From Streptomyces sp. NBC_01481 (GTDB lineage: Bacteria > Actinomycetota > Actinomycetes > Streptomycetales > Streptomycetaceae), in contig NZ_JAPEPT010000002.1 of NCBI RefSeq assembly GCF_026339995.1, positions 1,183,501-1,247,500 of the forward strand: DNA of 64,000 nt, read 5' to 3'. The translations under genes were made by a program, and so were the position numbers. The notes below the pieces were generated by a model. The model ran no database searches and was not told the DNA's origin. It was given only the letters and a program-made list of their open reading frames with translations. This document shows positions 52,758 through 61,188 of the stretch, in pieces (positions within the stretch are counted from its first letter, which is position 1; each line of letters opens with the position of its first letter).

Positions 52758-53323
52758 CCTCCCCCAAGCAGGACCGCAGCCGGGCGACCCGGCAGCGGCT
52801 CCTGGAGGCCGCGGTGTCCTGCCTCGCCGAACACGGCTGGGCGGGCTCCACCGTCTCGGTGGTCGCAGAGCGGGCGGGAGTGTCACGGGGCGCGGCGCAG
52901 CACCACTTCCCGACCAGGGAGGACCTGTTCACAGCGGCCGTCGAGTACGTCGCGGAAGAGCGCTCGCAGGCACTGGCAGCGCTCCCCACGCAGGACCGCG
53001 CGGCAGTCGTCGCGGCCCTCGTCGACCTCTACACGGGCCCGCTGTTCCGGGCCGCCCTGCATCTGTGGGTCGCGGCATCCAACGAGGAGCAGCTGCGCTC
53101 ACGGGTCACGGAACTGGAGGCCCGGGTCGGCCGCGAGACCCACCGGATCGCGGTCCAGCTGCTGGAGGTCGACGAGTCCGTGCCCGGGGTGCGGGAGACG
53201 GTCCAGGGCGTGCTGGACATGGCCCGCGGGCTGGGCCTGGCGAATCTGCTGACGGACGACGCGGCACGGCGGAAGCGGGTGGTGGCGCAGTGGGCGGCAC
53301 TGCTGGAGGAGGCGCTGGGCTGA
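52745..53323 (+). CDS. TetR-family transcriptional regulator
   Basis: A 192-residue TetR protein. The HTH is STVSVVAERAGVSRGAAQHH and FPTREDLFTAAVEYV; the remaining helices form the ligand-binding domain. It overlaps the hydratase gene by 13 bp, so it is the last cistron of the operon. It is the best candidate to bind the palindrome at 42827-42844, with a CoA-ester intermediate as inducer. Confidence 0.9.
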   Translation: MGVVTSPKQDRSRATRQRLLEAAVSCLAEHGWAGSTVSVVAERAGVSRGAAQHHFPTREDLFTAAVEYVAEERSQALAALPTQDRAAVVAALVDLYTGPLFRAALHLWVAASNEEQLRSRVTELEARVGRETHRIAVQLLEVDESVPGVRETVQGVLDMARGLGLANLLTDDAARRKRVVAQWAALLEEALG

Positions 53324-53332
53324 AACGTATCT

Positions 53333-53362
53333 GCATACTGCGGTATGCGTCTTTGGGTATGC
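53333..53362. promoter_or_regulatory. Operator-like inverted repeat before the TA module
   Basis: GCATAC-TGCG-GTATGC (53333-53348) plus a third GTATGC half-site at 53357-53362, ending 8 bp before the antitoxin start. Typical placement for autorepression by antitoxin or toxin-antitoxin complex. Confidence 0.6.
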
Positions 53363-53369
53363 TCATCTC

Positions 53370-53621
53370 ATGGCTGACACGATGCGCATCACGGTGACGC
53401 TCCCGACAGAGCAGGTGGCGGAGCTGAAGAAGCTGACCGACAACGTGTCCGCCTTCGTCGCTGACGCGGTAGCCCACGAGATAAGGCACCGGCTGCTCGG
53501 TGAAGAACTTCGGCGCTACGAGGAAGAGCACGGCGCCTTCACCGAGGAGGAACTCGCTGAGGCACGCGCTGAGATCGCCGACGCGCTCAGCCCCGATCAT
53601 CCGATGACGGAGGCAGCGTGA
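53370..53621 (+). CDS. Antitoxin, VapB/CcdA-like
   Basis: An 83-residue acidic protein. An N-terminal ribbon-helix-helix-like segment (MRITVTLPTEQVAELKKL, then VSAFVADAVAHEIR) for DNA binding is followed by a charged tail (EEHGAFTEEELAEARAEIAD) that would wrap the toxin. Its stop overlaps the toxin's GTG (GTGA). Confidence 0.82.
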   Translation: MADTMRITVTLPTEQVAELKKLTDNVSAFVADAVAHEIRHRLLGEELRRYEEEHGAFTEEELAEARAEIADALSPDHPMTEAA

Positions 53622-54019
53622 GCAGCCCTCTCAACACCGTCGTCCTGGACTCCGAGGGGCTATCGGCGTGGATCGCGCAGGACCGGAAGATCACGTCGAA
53701 GATCCAAGTCTTCTATGAGAACGGCATCGGCCTGGTCGTCGGTGCCAACACCATCGTCGAGGTCATACACGCCGGGGTGAACCTCCCCCGGCTCCAATGG
53801 CTGCTGTCGCGGGTGAAGGTGGAGCCCGTCACCGAGCAGTCCGCCAAGGCCGCCGCCCGCCTCCTCAAGGACACCGGTCTGCACGGGCACAAGTACGCCA
53901 TCGACGCGATCGTCGCGGAGATGGCGCTGCGCCAGCCCGGGCCGGTCCTGATGCTGACGTCCGACCTCGATGACATGGCCCGGCTGTGCGGAGGCCGGGT
54001 CCGGCTCATGGGCATCTGA
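53618..54019 (+). CDS. PIN-domain toxin, VapC-like
   Basis: A 133-residue PIN-fold nuclease. Acidic active-site residues are visible in VVLDSEGLSAWI, an Asp/Glu in NTIVEVIHA, YAIDAIVAEMALR and LTSDLDDMARL. VapC enzymes cleave tRNA or rRNA. GTG start. With the antitoxin it forms a complete module just after the TetR gene. Confidence 0.85.
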   Translation: MSSPLNTVVLDSEGLSAWIAQDRKITSKIQVFYENGIGLVVGANTIVEVIHAGVNLPRLQWLLSRVKVEPVTEQSAKAAARLLKDTGLHGHKYAIDAIVAEMALRQPGPVLMLTSDLDDMARLCGGRVRLMGI

Positions 54020-54083
54020 CGCCCGTTCCCGGCCTGTGACCCGGGCCATCACGGTTCCGCCCGCTCCGCAGTACCCTGGGCGA

Positions 54084-54158
54084 ATGCTTCTGCTCGTACG
54101 ACGCCGCCACGTGGACTACGTCCGCGTCACGAGCATGGGCTGTCCGCGCTCCGTCTGA
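54084..54158 (+). CDS. Short leader peptide of the RRHVD type
   Basis: A 24-residue ORF ending near a Cys: MLLLVRRRHVDYVRVTSMGC, then PRSV. The RRHVD..RV.S..C pattern is that of the putative leader peptides found ahead of sulfur- and cysteine-related operons in actinomycetes. It lies 92 bp upstream of the oxygenase gene, with no other gene between. A regulatory, translation-dependent role (attenuation by Cys availability) is inferred from the family, not shown here. Confidence 0.65.
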   Translation: MLLLVRRRHVDYVRVTSMGCPRSV

Positions 54159-54250
54159 CCCAGCGCACAGCCCCCTCTCCACCCGGCACCTGTGGCCCCC
54201 GCCCCACCCCTGGCGGCCCCACGGACCCCGTACACCCCGCGGATGCATCC

Positions 54251-55276
54251 ATGTCGTACCTTCAGCTCCCCGTCATCGACCTCTCGGCCGCCGACCGCGG
54301 CCCCCAGGCCCGGGCCCTGCTGCACGCCCAGCTGCACAGTGCCGCCCACGACGTCGGCTTCTTCCAGCTCACCGGCCACGGCGTCACCGAGGCCGAAACC
54401 GCCGCCCTCACCAGCGCCATGCGGGCCTTCTTCGCGCTGCCCGAAGCCGACCGGCTCGCCATCGACAACATCAACTCGCCGCACTTCCGCGGCTACACGC
54501 GCATCGGCGACGAACGCACCGGCGGCGCCCAGGACTGGCGCGACCAGCTCGACATCGGCGCCGAACGGCCCGCCCACGTGCCCGGCCCCGGCGAACCCGC
54601 CTACTGGTGGCTGCAGGGCCCCAACCAGTGGCCCGCCGCCCTGCCCGAACTGCGTACCGCCGCACTCACCTGGATCGACCGGCTCAGCTCCGTCGCCGAC
54701 AGGCTGCTGCACGAACTGCTCGCCGCCATCGGCGCGCCCCCCGGCTTCTACGACGACGTCTTCGGCGACCGCGCCCACCTCCACCTCAAGCTGGTGCGCT
54801 ACCCGGGCAGCGGCCCCGACGGCGGCCAGGGCGTCGGCGCCCACAAGGACTACGGCTTCCTCACGCTGCTGCACCAGGACGAGATAGGCGGACTCCAGGT
54901 CGAGCGCGGCGACGGGCAGTTCCACGAGGTGCCGCCGCTGCCCGGTGCCTTCGTCGTCAACCTCGGCGAACTCCTCGAAGTCGCCACCAACGGCTACCTC
55001 AAGGCCACCAACCACCGCGTGGTCAGCCCGCCCGGAGCCGTCGAGCGTTACTCCGTGCCGTTCTTCTACAACCCGCGCCTGGACGCCCGTATCGAACCGC
55101 TGCCCTTCCCGTACGCGGCGAACGCGCCGGGCGTGACGGCGGACCCCGCGAACCCGCTGTTCGCGGAGTACGGCCGCAACGAACTCAAGGGGAAACTGCG
55201 GGCACACCCGCTGGTCGCCGCCCGCCACCACGCGGACCTGCTGAACCAGGAGCGTCAGCCCGCGATGTCCTCGTAA
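54251..55276 (+). CDS. 2-oxoglutarate/Fe(II) dioxygenase, isopenicillin N synthase family
   Basis: A 341-residue oxygenase with the DIOX_N and 2OG-FeII_Oxy domains. Iron ligands: His and Asp of GVGAHKDYGFLTLL and the distal His of KATNHRVVSP. The Arg of VERYSVPFFYNP binds the 2-oxoglutarate carboxylate. Relatives hydroxylate amino acids or gibberellin-like compounds; substrate unknown. The ATG at 54251 is clear. The 3' end overlaps the opposite citrate synthase gene by 22 bp. Confidence 0.9.
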   Translation: MSYLQLPVIDLSAADRGPQARALLHAQLHSAAHDVGFFQLTGHGVTEAETAALTSAMRAFFALPEADRLAIDNINSPHFRGYTRIGDERTGGAQDWRDQLDIGAERPAHVPGPGEPAYWWLQGPNQWPAALPELRTAALTWIDRLSSVADRLLHELLAAIGAPPGFYDDVFGDRAHLHLKLVRYPGSGPDGGQGVGAHKDYGFLTLLHQDEIGGLQVERGDGQFHEVPPLPGAFVVNLGELLEVATNGYLKATNHRVVSPPGAVERYSVPFFYNPRLDARIEPLPFPYAANAPGVTADPANPLFAEYGRNELKGKLRAHPLVAARHHADLLNQERQPAMSS

Positions 55277-56355
55277 CCGACGATCTCGCGCGGGTCCCGC
55301 GCCGCAGGGCCGACATAGCGCGCCGACGGCCGCACCAGGCGGCCCGTGCTCTTCTGCTCCAGGATGTGCGCCGACCATCCGGCCGTACGGGCACAGGTGA
55401 ACATCGACGTGAACATGTGCGCCGGGATCTCCGCGAAGTCCAGCATGATCGCCGCCCAGAACTCCACGTTCGTCGCCAGAACCCGGTCAGGGCGCCGATT
55501 GTGCAGCTCGTCCAGCGCGGCCCGCTCCAGCGCCTCGGCCACCTCGAACCGCGGCGCGTCCAGCTCCTTGGCCGTACGGCGCAGGACCCGCGCCCGCGGG
55601 TCCTCGGCGCGGTAGACCCGGTGCCCGAAGCCCATCAGCCGCTCGCCCTTGTCCAGCGCCCGCTTCACATACGCCGTCGCATCTCCCGTGCGCTCGATCT
55701 CCTCGATCATCCCGAGCACACGGGAGGGAGCACCACCGTGCAGCGGCCCCGACATGGCACCCACCGCGCCCGAGAGCGCCGCCGCGACATCCGCGCCCGT
55801 GGAAGCGATCACGCGCGCCGTGAACGTGGAGGCGTTCATGCCGTGCTCGGCGGCCGAGGTCCAGTACGCGTCCACAGCCTTGACGTGCCGCGGGTCCGGC
55901 TCACCGCGCCAGCGGATCATGAACCGCTCCACGACGGACTCCGCCTTGTCGATCTCACTCTGCGGCACCATCGGCAGCCCCTGGCCGCGCGCCGACTGCG
56001 CGACGTACGACAGCGCCATCACCGCGGCACGGGCCAGATCGTCACGGGCCTGCGCCTCGTCGATGTCCAGCAGCGGCTTCAGACCCCACACCGGGGCGAG
56101 CATCGCCAGCGCAGACTGCACATCGACACGGATGTCACCGGAGTGCACGGGAATCGGGAACGGCTCGGCGGCCGGCAGACCGGGGTTGAACGCGCCGTCG
56201 ACCAGCAGCCCCCACACATTCCCGAACCCGACATGGCCGACAAGATCCTCGATGTCGACACCTCGGTAGCGCAGGGAGCCGCCCTCCTTGTCGGGTTCGG
56301 CGATCTCCGTCTCGAACGCGACGACTCCTTCGAGTCCAGGTACGAAGTCGGACAT
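55255..56355 (-). CDS. Citrate synthase (second, 2-type)
   Basis: A 366-residue citrate synthase: [45 protein letters not shown] (catalytic His region), [20 protein letters not shown] (second His) and [16 protein letters not shown] with the third His and Asp. It condenses oxaloacetate and acetyl-CoA, or a methylcitrate-type variant. ATG chosen at 56355. Confidence 0.93.
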   Translation of the reverse strand: MSDFVPGLEGVVAFETEIAEPDKEGGSLRYRGVDIEDLVGHVGFGNVWGLLVDGAFNPGLPAAEPFPIPVHSGDIRVDVQSALAMLAPVWGLKPLLDIDEAQARDDLARAAVMALSYVAQSARGQGLPMVPQSEIDKAESVVERFMIRWRGEPDPRHVKAVDAYWTSAAEHGMNASTFTARVIASTGADVAAALSGAVGAMSGPLHGGAPSRVLGMIEEIERTGDATAYVKRALDKGERLMGFGHRVYRAEDPRARVLRRTAKELDAPRFEVAEALERAALDELHNRRPDRVLATNVEFWAAIMLDFAEIPAHMFTSMFTCARTAGWSAHILEQKSTGRLVRPSARYVGPAARDPREIVGYEDIAG

Positions 56356-56626
56356 CAGGCGGCTCCTCAAGATGTGTACGACGAGCAGGGGTCGGAGTGG
56401 ATCTGTCACTCCGGTGATGCCCCGTGCGGGAGGTGGTCACCCAACCGTCGGGGAGGCAGGCACGATATCCCCTGCTGTAGGGAGGCCACAGCGGCCCGAC
56501 CCAAGATTTTGGCGGGTCCGCCTCATGCGGGGAAGCGTGACATCCGGCACACTGCCCCATTCCGGACGGGAAGGATTAGCGGCACTCCGTGCCGGGCAAA
56601 CTCGGCCCTTGCGGCAATATGGCTCC

Positions 56627-57343
56627 GTGACCGACCACGCCGCCCCGAACCCGGTTCCCGACGCCCCGCAGCCCGATCCGCTCCCGTACGACCCCGCCGT
56701 CATGCGCAAGCAGTACCGCTCCACACCGCTCCTGGAGACGGATCTGGCCGACGACCCCATGGAACAGTTCGCCCACTGGTTCGAGGAGGCCGCGTTCGCC
56801 GGTCTGCACGAACCGAACGCCATGATCGTCTCCACCGCCACACCCGACGGCCACCCCTCCTCGCGCACGGTGCTGCTGAAGCAGTACGACGCGCACGGCT
56901 TCGTCTTCTACACCAACTACGGCTCCCGCAAGGGCCAGGAACTTGCCGCAAACCCGCACGTCTCCCTGCTCTTCCCCTGGCACCCACTGGCCCGCCAGGT
57001 CATTGTCACGGGCACGGCGGCCCGCATCGGCCGCGACGAGACGGCCGCGTACTTCCGCAGCCGCCCGCACGGCTCGCAGCTGGGCGCCTGGGCGAGTGAA
57101 CAGTCCTCGGTGATCGGCTCGCGCGACGACCTGCTGCGCAGATACGAGGAACTGGCAACCCGCTACCCCGAGGGCGAACAGATCCCGGCCCCGCCGGAGT
57201 GGGGCGGCTACCGGGTCGAACCGCAGGCGATGGAGTTCTGGCAGGGCCACGAGAACCGGCTGCACGACAGGCTGCGGTATGTCGGTACGGGGGCGGATGA
57301 GGCGGAGGCGGCGTCGTGGCGGGTGGAGCGGCTGGCGCCGTGA
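56627..57343 (+). CDS. pdxH: Pyridoxamine 5'-phosphate oxidase
   Basis: A 238-residue FMN enzyme converting PNP/PMP to pyridoxal phosphate: [60 protein letters not shown] and the C-terminal [20 protein letters not shown] plus DRLRY. The length matches the family. GTG at 56627 is preferred. Divergent from citrate synthase with 271 bp between; no regulator site recognised there. Confidence 0.93.
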   Translation: MTDHAAPNPVPDAPQPDPLPYDPAVMRKQYRSTPLLETDLADDPMEQFAHWFEEAAFAGLHEPNAMIVSTATPDGHPSSRTVLLKQYDAHGFVFYTNYGSRKGQELAANPHVSLLFPWHPLARQVIVTGTAARIGRDETAAYFRSRPHGSQLGAWASEQSSVIGSRDDLLRRYEELATRYPEGEQIPAPPEWGGYRVEPQAMEFWQGHENRLHDRLRYVGTGADEAEAASWRVERLAP

Positions 57344-57369
57344 CGTCCGGGTGCCCGTAAAACGCAGAA

Positions 57370-57561
57370 ACCCGCGGGCTCTGGTCCCTCCTTGCGGAGG
57401 AGCCGGCCGGACTTACCGGCGAGCCCGCGGGTCGGTGACTGCTTGGAATTTCGGCCGACGGTCAGTCGGCTGCACACAGAGTGCGACGACGGGCGGTCAG
57501 CCCGCAGCCACCTCACGAGTCCGAGAAGAAATCACTTCCGGAGCACCTCCTTTCATGTGTG
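57370..57561 (-). ncRNA. Candidate structured small RNA / micro-ORF transcript
   Basis: Minus strand: TTGTGA (57591-57596), a 17-bp spacer and TAAGGT (57568-57573) fit a housekeeping promoter. Transcription would begin near 57561 and end at the three-stem hairpin 57432-57370. The outer stem ACCCGCGGGCTC/GAGCCCGCGGGT is 12 bp. Inside are GCCGG-TAAGT-CCGGC and CCTCC-GCAA-GGAGG, the latter with a GNRA tetraloop. The outer stem is followed on this strand by TTTCTGCGTTTT. It lies downstream of and opposite to pdxH. No known RNA class was recognised. Confidence 0.5.
57497..57556 (-). CDS. Micro-ORF (19 aa) in the small transcript
   Basis: ATG at 57556 to TGA at 57497 encodes MKGGAPEVISSRTREVAAG. 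The predicted RNA start leaves only ~5 nt ahead, so translation may be leaderless. An internal AAAGGAGG lies 12 nt before a second in-frame start (GTG, giving MISSRTREVAAG). GGAG-GTG-CTCC could fold over that ribosome site. Coding status is unproven. Confidence 0.4.
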   Translation of the reverse strand: MKGGAPEVISSRTREVAAG

Positions 57562-57710
57562 CCCCACACCTTAGGAACCGGTCCGGGACCTCACAAGCGA
57601 ATTTCCGGGTGGCAACGATTTCCGGGAACAGGGTGTGTCCTGCGTCACGTTCCAGTTGAATGATCTGACGTGCACAGTTCGCGCGGACACGTCCTGCCAG
57701 GGGGTTCAGG

Positions 57711-59096
57711 ATGAGTGCTTCCAGGAGTGAGACCACCAGTGCGCTGGGGCCCGACGAGCCGGACCGGGAGGGCGCGGGGTTGGACGATTCTGCGCCGGTG
57801 CCCGGGTCGGAGTTGCTCGCGGCGCTGCTCGACGGGATGGATGCCGCCCTGTGCGCTTTCGACGCCGGCGGCACGATCACGCACTGGAACCGCGAGGCGG
57901 AGCGGATTCTCGGCTGGTCGTCCGAGGAGGCCGTGGGGCGGCGCGGGTTCGCCGGGTGGGCGGTGCGGACCGCGGATGCCGGGGAGGTGCAGGGGCGGCT
58001 GATGGCCGCGATGGATGCTCCCGGGCGGCAGGTTCATGAGTTCGCGCTGCTGCGCAAGGACGGCGGGCGGGTTCTCGTACGGACTCAGTCGGCGCGGGTG
58101 CTGGGCGCGGACGGGAAGCCCGCGGGGGTGTACTGCGCGTTCAGCGAGGTGCATGCGCAGATCGACCTGGAGCGGTCCATCGCGCTGAGCGAGGCGCTGT
58201 TCGACGACGCGTCCTGGGGTGTGGTTCTGGTCGATGTGGATCTGCGGCCGACCGTCGTCAACAGCTATGCGGCGCGCGCGCTGGGCGCGGGGCGTACGTC
58301 TCCGCTCGGGCGGCCGCTGGGTGAGCTGGTCGTCCAGGGCGTCGAGGAGCTGGAGGGCGCGCTCCATCATGTGCTGGCGGAGGGCGCGCCGCGGGGCCTC
58401 GCGGAGCTGTGGGTGACGCTGAGCACGACGCAGGGGGAGCGGCGCCGGTGCTGGCGGAGTGGTTTTCTGCGGCTGGCCTCGCCGCTGGCGGAGGAGCCGG
58501 TGCCGCTCGGGGTGGGGTGGCTGTTCCACGACGTGACGGAGTCGAAGCTGGCGGAGCAGGAGGCGGACCGGCTGCGCTTCCGGTCGAGTCAGCTGCACCG
58601 GGCCGGGCGGGCCGCGGCGGAGTGCGAGGACTCGATGGAGGCGGCGACGGCGTATCTGGACTTCGCGCTGGCGGGTTTCGCCGACCATGCGCTGCTCGAT
58701 CTGATGGAGCCGGACGGGGAACGCCTGGTCCGCGCGGCGGCGACCCCGTCGGGTGCGCCGGGCCCGTGCGTCCCGGTGGTGGGCGGCGGCTTCCCGGTCC
58801 GCTATCCGCCGGGCCACCCGGCGCTGCAGGCGGCCGACCGCAATGGTTCGGTCCGGGCGAGCGCGCCCGCGTCGGCGGCGGCGACGGCTGACTGGGCGGC
58901 GGACCGCCAGTGGCCGCGGGACGCGGTGCACGTGCTGTGCACGGTGCTGCGGAGCCGGGGTCGGACGCTGGGTGTGGTGACGTTCCTGCGGGGGGCGAGC
59001 CGGCCGGCGTTCGAGCGGGCTGACGCGATGTATGCGGAGAGTGTGGCGGTGCTGGCGGCGGCGTCGCTGGACCTGGCGGGGCGGGCGGAGGAGTAA
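57711..59096 (+). CDS. PAS/GAF-domain sensory protein
   Basis: A 461-residue protein. PAS-like 1 covers ~30-150 (LLDGMDAALCAFDAGGTITH, WNREAERILGWSSEEAVGR). A second PAS covers ~165-290 (LFDDASWGVVLVDVDLRPTV, ending in WLFHDVTESKLAEQE), and a GAF-like region ~300-455. There is no kinase, GGDEF or SpoIIE phosphatase domain, although in Streptomyces PAS-GAF sets often precede PP2C phosphatases. It may be a truncated relative or an adaptor. ATG after AGGGGGTTCAGG. Confidence 0.8.
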   Translation: MSASRSETTSALGPDEPDREGAGLDDSAPVPGSELLAALLDGMDAALCAFDAGGTITHWNREAERILGWSSEEAVGRRGFAGWAVRTADAGEVQGRLMAAMDAPGRQVHEFALLRKDGGRVLVRTQSARVLGADGKPAGVYCAFSEVHAQIDLERSIALSEALFDDASWGVVLVDVDLRPTVVNSYAARALGAGRTSPLGRPLGELVVQGVEELEGALHHVLAEGAPRGLAELWVTLSTTQGERRRCWRSGFLRLASPLAEEPVPLGVGWLFHDVTESKLAEQEADRLRFRSSQLHRAGRAAAECEDSMEAATAYLDFALAGFADHALLDLMEPDGERLVRAAATPSGAPGPCVPVVGGGFPVRYPPGHPALQAADRNGSVRASAPASAAATADWAADRQWPRDAVHVLCTVLRSRGRTLGVVTFLRGASRPAFERADAMYAESVAVLAAASLDLAGRAEE

Positions 59097-59138
59097 GGGC
59101 GCGCGCCGCCCGTTGAACCGGGGGCCCGGGCGTCGACC

Positions 59139-59344
59139 TAGGGCGTGTTTTGGAAGTAGCGCCGTCCGCCCGAAGGGCGGGCCCCGCGGCGTCTGGTGCG
59201 TGCAGTCGCAAGGCGGAGGATCGCCCTCGTACTGGACGTACTTGGGCGACTCCGACAACACCGCGAGTGCGCGTGCCAGGCGTCGCGGGGTGGGGGTACC
59301 TCCCAGGCGAAGCTCTGGGGGAGCGACTTCCAAAACACGCCCTA
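59139..59344. mobile_element. MITE-like element with TA-ended inverted repeats
   Basis: A 206-bp element whose ends TAGGGCGTGTTTTGGAAGT and ACTTCCAAAACACGCCCTA are perfect inverted repeats, with TA at the outer ends as in IS630/Tc1-type targets. It has no coding capacity. The right end lies in the SIS gene's TAG stop codon. Non-autonomous; the donor transposase is not in this window (the IS630 ends here are different). Confidence 0.85.
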
Positions 59345-60097
59345 GTGCCGGAAGAAGATCCGGTCCCTGTACTCCGTCATCACGCGCCCGTTCCAGTCGT
59401 GCCCGCCGTCCACGTTCCCCGAGCGCAGCAGCGGCGGCTCGATGCCCCGCTCCACGAGCTGCTCGGCCGCCGCCGCCATCGTGGCCTGCATCAGCGCGCT
59501 GGTGACGACGGTGGACGCGGGCGCGAACGGCGCCTCGATGCCCTCGTGCGTGAGCTCCGCGTCGCCGACCGCGATCTTCGAGTCGAGGACGATGTCGCAG
59601 TGGTCCTTCAGGAAGGTGCCGGAGACATGCCGGGACTTGGTCTCTTCCGCGTACGCCATCGACGTCACGCCGATGACCTTGAGTCCGAGCGCCCGCGCGT
59701 TCATGGCCATCTCGACGGGCAGGGCGTTGCGCCCGGACAGGGAGATGATCACGAGGACGTCGCCGGACCTGGCGGGGCTGGAGTCCAGGACCGCGCCCGC
59801 GAGACCTTCCACGCGTTCCAGTGCCGAGCCCAGTGTCGCGGGCATGACGTCGACGCCCACCACGCCGGGGACGGCGAGCAGGTTCATCAGGGCGAACCCG
59901 CCCGCGCGGTAGACGACGTCCTGCGCGGCGAGCGAGGAGTGCCCGGCGCCGAAGGCGAACAGGCGGCCGCCCGCGGCGACGGTGTCGGCGATAGCGGCCC
60001 CGGCGTCGGCGACGTTCGCGGCCTCCTCGTCCCGTACGCGCTGCAGCAGACCGATCGCGGCGTCGAAGAACTGACCGGCCAGCTTGCTCTCGCTCAT
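59342..60097 (-). CDS. SIS-domain sugar-phosphate-binding protein
   Basis: A 251-residue SIS protein: GGRLFAFGAGHSSLAAQDVV (phosphosugar-binding loop), GDVLVIISLSGRNALPVEMA and LGLKVIGVTS. It resembles the UPF0309/DUF2529 type of isomerases and sugar-phosphate sensors. Its TAG stop includes the TA of the adjacent MITE end. Divergent from the DmdR-like regulator. Confidence 0.85.
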   Translation of the reverse strand: MSESKLAGQFFDAAIGLLQRVRDEEAANVADAGAAIADTVAAGGRLFAFGAGHSSLAAQDVVYRAGGFALMNLLAVPGVVGVDVMPATLGSALERVEGLAGAVLDSSPARSGDVLVIISLSGRNALPVEMAMNARALGLKVIGVTSMAYAEETKSRHVSGTFLKDHCDIVLDSKIAVGDAELTHEGIEAPFAPASTVVTSALMQATMAAAAEQLVERGIEPPLLRSGNVDGGHDWNGRVMTEYRDRIFFRH

Positions 60098-60331
60098 CGC
60101 CGAGCCCTTTCCGTGGGGTGGGAACGCGGATGGGTACGTAAGGAGTACGCAGACGGGCCGCTGGGGGAATACCAGTGCCGTCGATCACGTTGCGGTCTGG
60201 ACCATTCCCCTGTCAATACGCTCTCACCGACGGGCTTCCCCGGGCACGGCACGGTTGTCGGTGGGATGCGCAAGAATTGAGTCGGGGCCAGCGCACGACT
60301 GATTTTCAAGTCACAGCATCGAGGGGCACGT

Positions 60332-61024
60332 ATGTCCGGACTGATCGACACGACGGAGATGTATCTCCGCACCATCCTCGAACTGGAAGAGGAAGGTGTG
60401 GTGCCCATGCGCGCCCGTATCGCCGAGCGGCTCGACCAGAGCGGCCCGACGGTGAGCCAGACCGTGGCGCGTATGGAACGGGACGGCTTGGTGCAGGTCG
60501 CGGGCGACCGCCACCTGGAGCTGACCGAAGAGGGCCGGCGGCTGGCGACGCGCGTGATGCGCAAGCACCGGCTCGCCGAGTGTCTGCTCGTCGACGTGAT
60601 CGGCCTGGAGTGGGAGCAGGTCCATGCGGAGGCGTGCCGCTGGGAGCACGTGATGAGCGAGGCGGTGGAGCGGCGGGTGCTGGAATTGCTGCGCCACCCG
60701 ACGGAGTCTCCGTACGGGAACCCGATCCCGGGCCTGGAGGAGCTGGGCGAGAAGGCGGAGGCCGATCCCTTCCTCGACGACGGCATGGTCTCGCTGGCCG
60801 ACCTGGACCCGGGCGCGGACGGCAAGACCGTGGTCGTACGCCGAATTGGCGAGCCGATCCAGACGGACGCGCAGCTGATGTACACACTGCGGCGGGCGGG
60901 CGTGCAGCCCGGTTCGGTGGTCAGCGTCACGGAGTCCGCGGGCGGAGTGCTGGTGGGCAGCAGTGGAGAGGCGGCGGAGCTGCAGGCGGATGTCGCCTCG
61001 CATGTCTTCGTGGCCAAGCAGTAG
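60332..61024 (+). CDS. dmdR1: Iron-dependent DtxR-family regulator
   Basis: A 230-residue DtxR/IdeR protein. The N-terminal HTH is MRARIAERLDQSGPTVSQTV. Metal ligands are spread over the dimerisation domain (LAECLLVDVIGLEWEQVHAE, CRWEHVMSEAVERRVLELL) and PYGNPIPG, and a C-terminal SH3-like domain (PGSVVSVTESAGGVLVGSSG). The sequence closely follows Streptomyces DmdR1, which with Fe2+ represses siderophore and uptake genes. No iron-box was seen near its own promoter. ATG at 60332. Confidence 0.9.
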   Translation: MSGLIDTTEMYLRTILELEEEGVVPMRARIAERLDQSGPTVSQTVARMERDGLVQVAGDRHLELTEEGRRLATRVMRKHRLAECLLVDVIGLEWEQVHAEACRWEHVMSEAVERRVLELLRHPTESPYGNPIPGLEELGEKAEADPFLDDGMVSLADLDPGADGKTVVVRRIGEPIQTDAQLMYTLRRAGVQPGSVVSVTESAGGVLVGSSGEAAELQADVASHVFVAKQ

Positions 61025-61188
61025 GGCGGTCGCCGGCGTCGGCCTGTAGCTGTTATTCACCCGCCAGTAACCGTTTTCCGTCCGGAATGGCAGCGCCCGG
61101 GCGAATCGCGTGCCAGGCTGTGGCTGAGGCATATGACCCGTGGCCGGGGTGGGGGTCCACCCGGCGAAGCCAGGGGGAGGATCACGGT

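Noticed and set aside
56356..56626. Search for a PLP- or citrate-responsive operator between citrate synthase and pdxH
   Set aside because: No convincing palindrome or direct repeat was found.
57645..60188. 847-residue minus-strand frame over the PAS/GAF gene
   Set aside because: Runs through the MITE and the SIS gene in a different frame; no recognisable domain.
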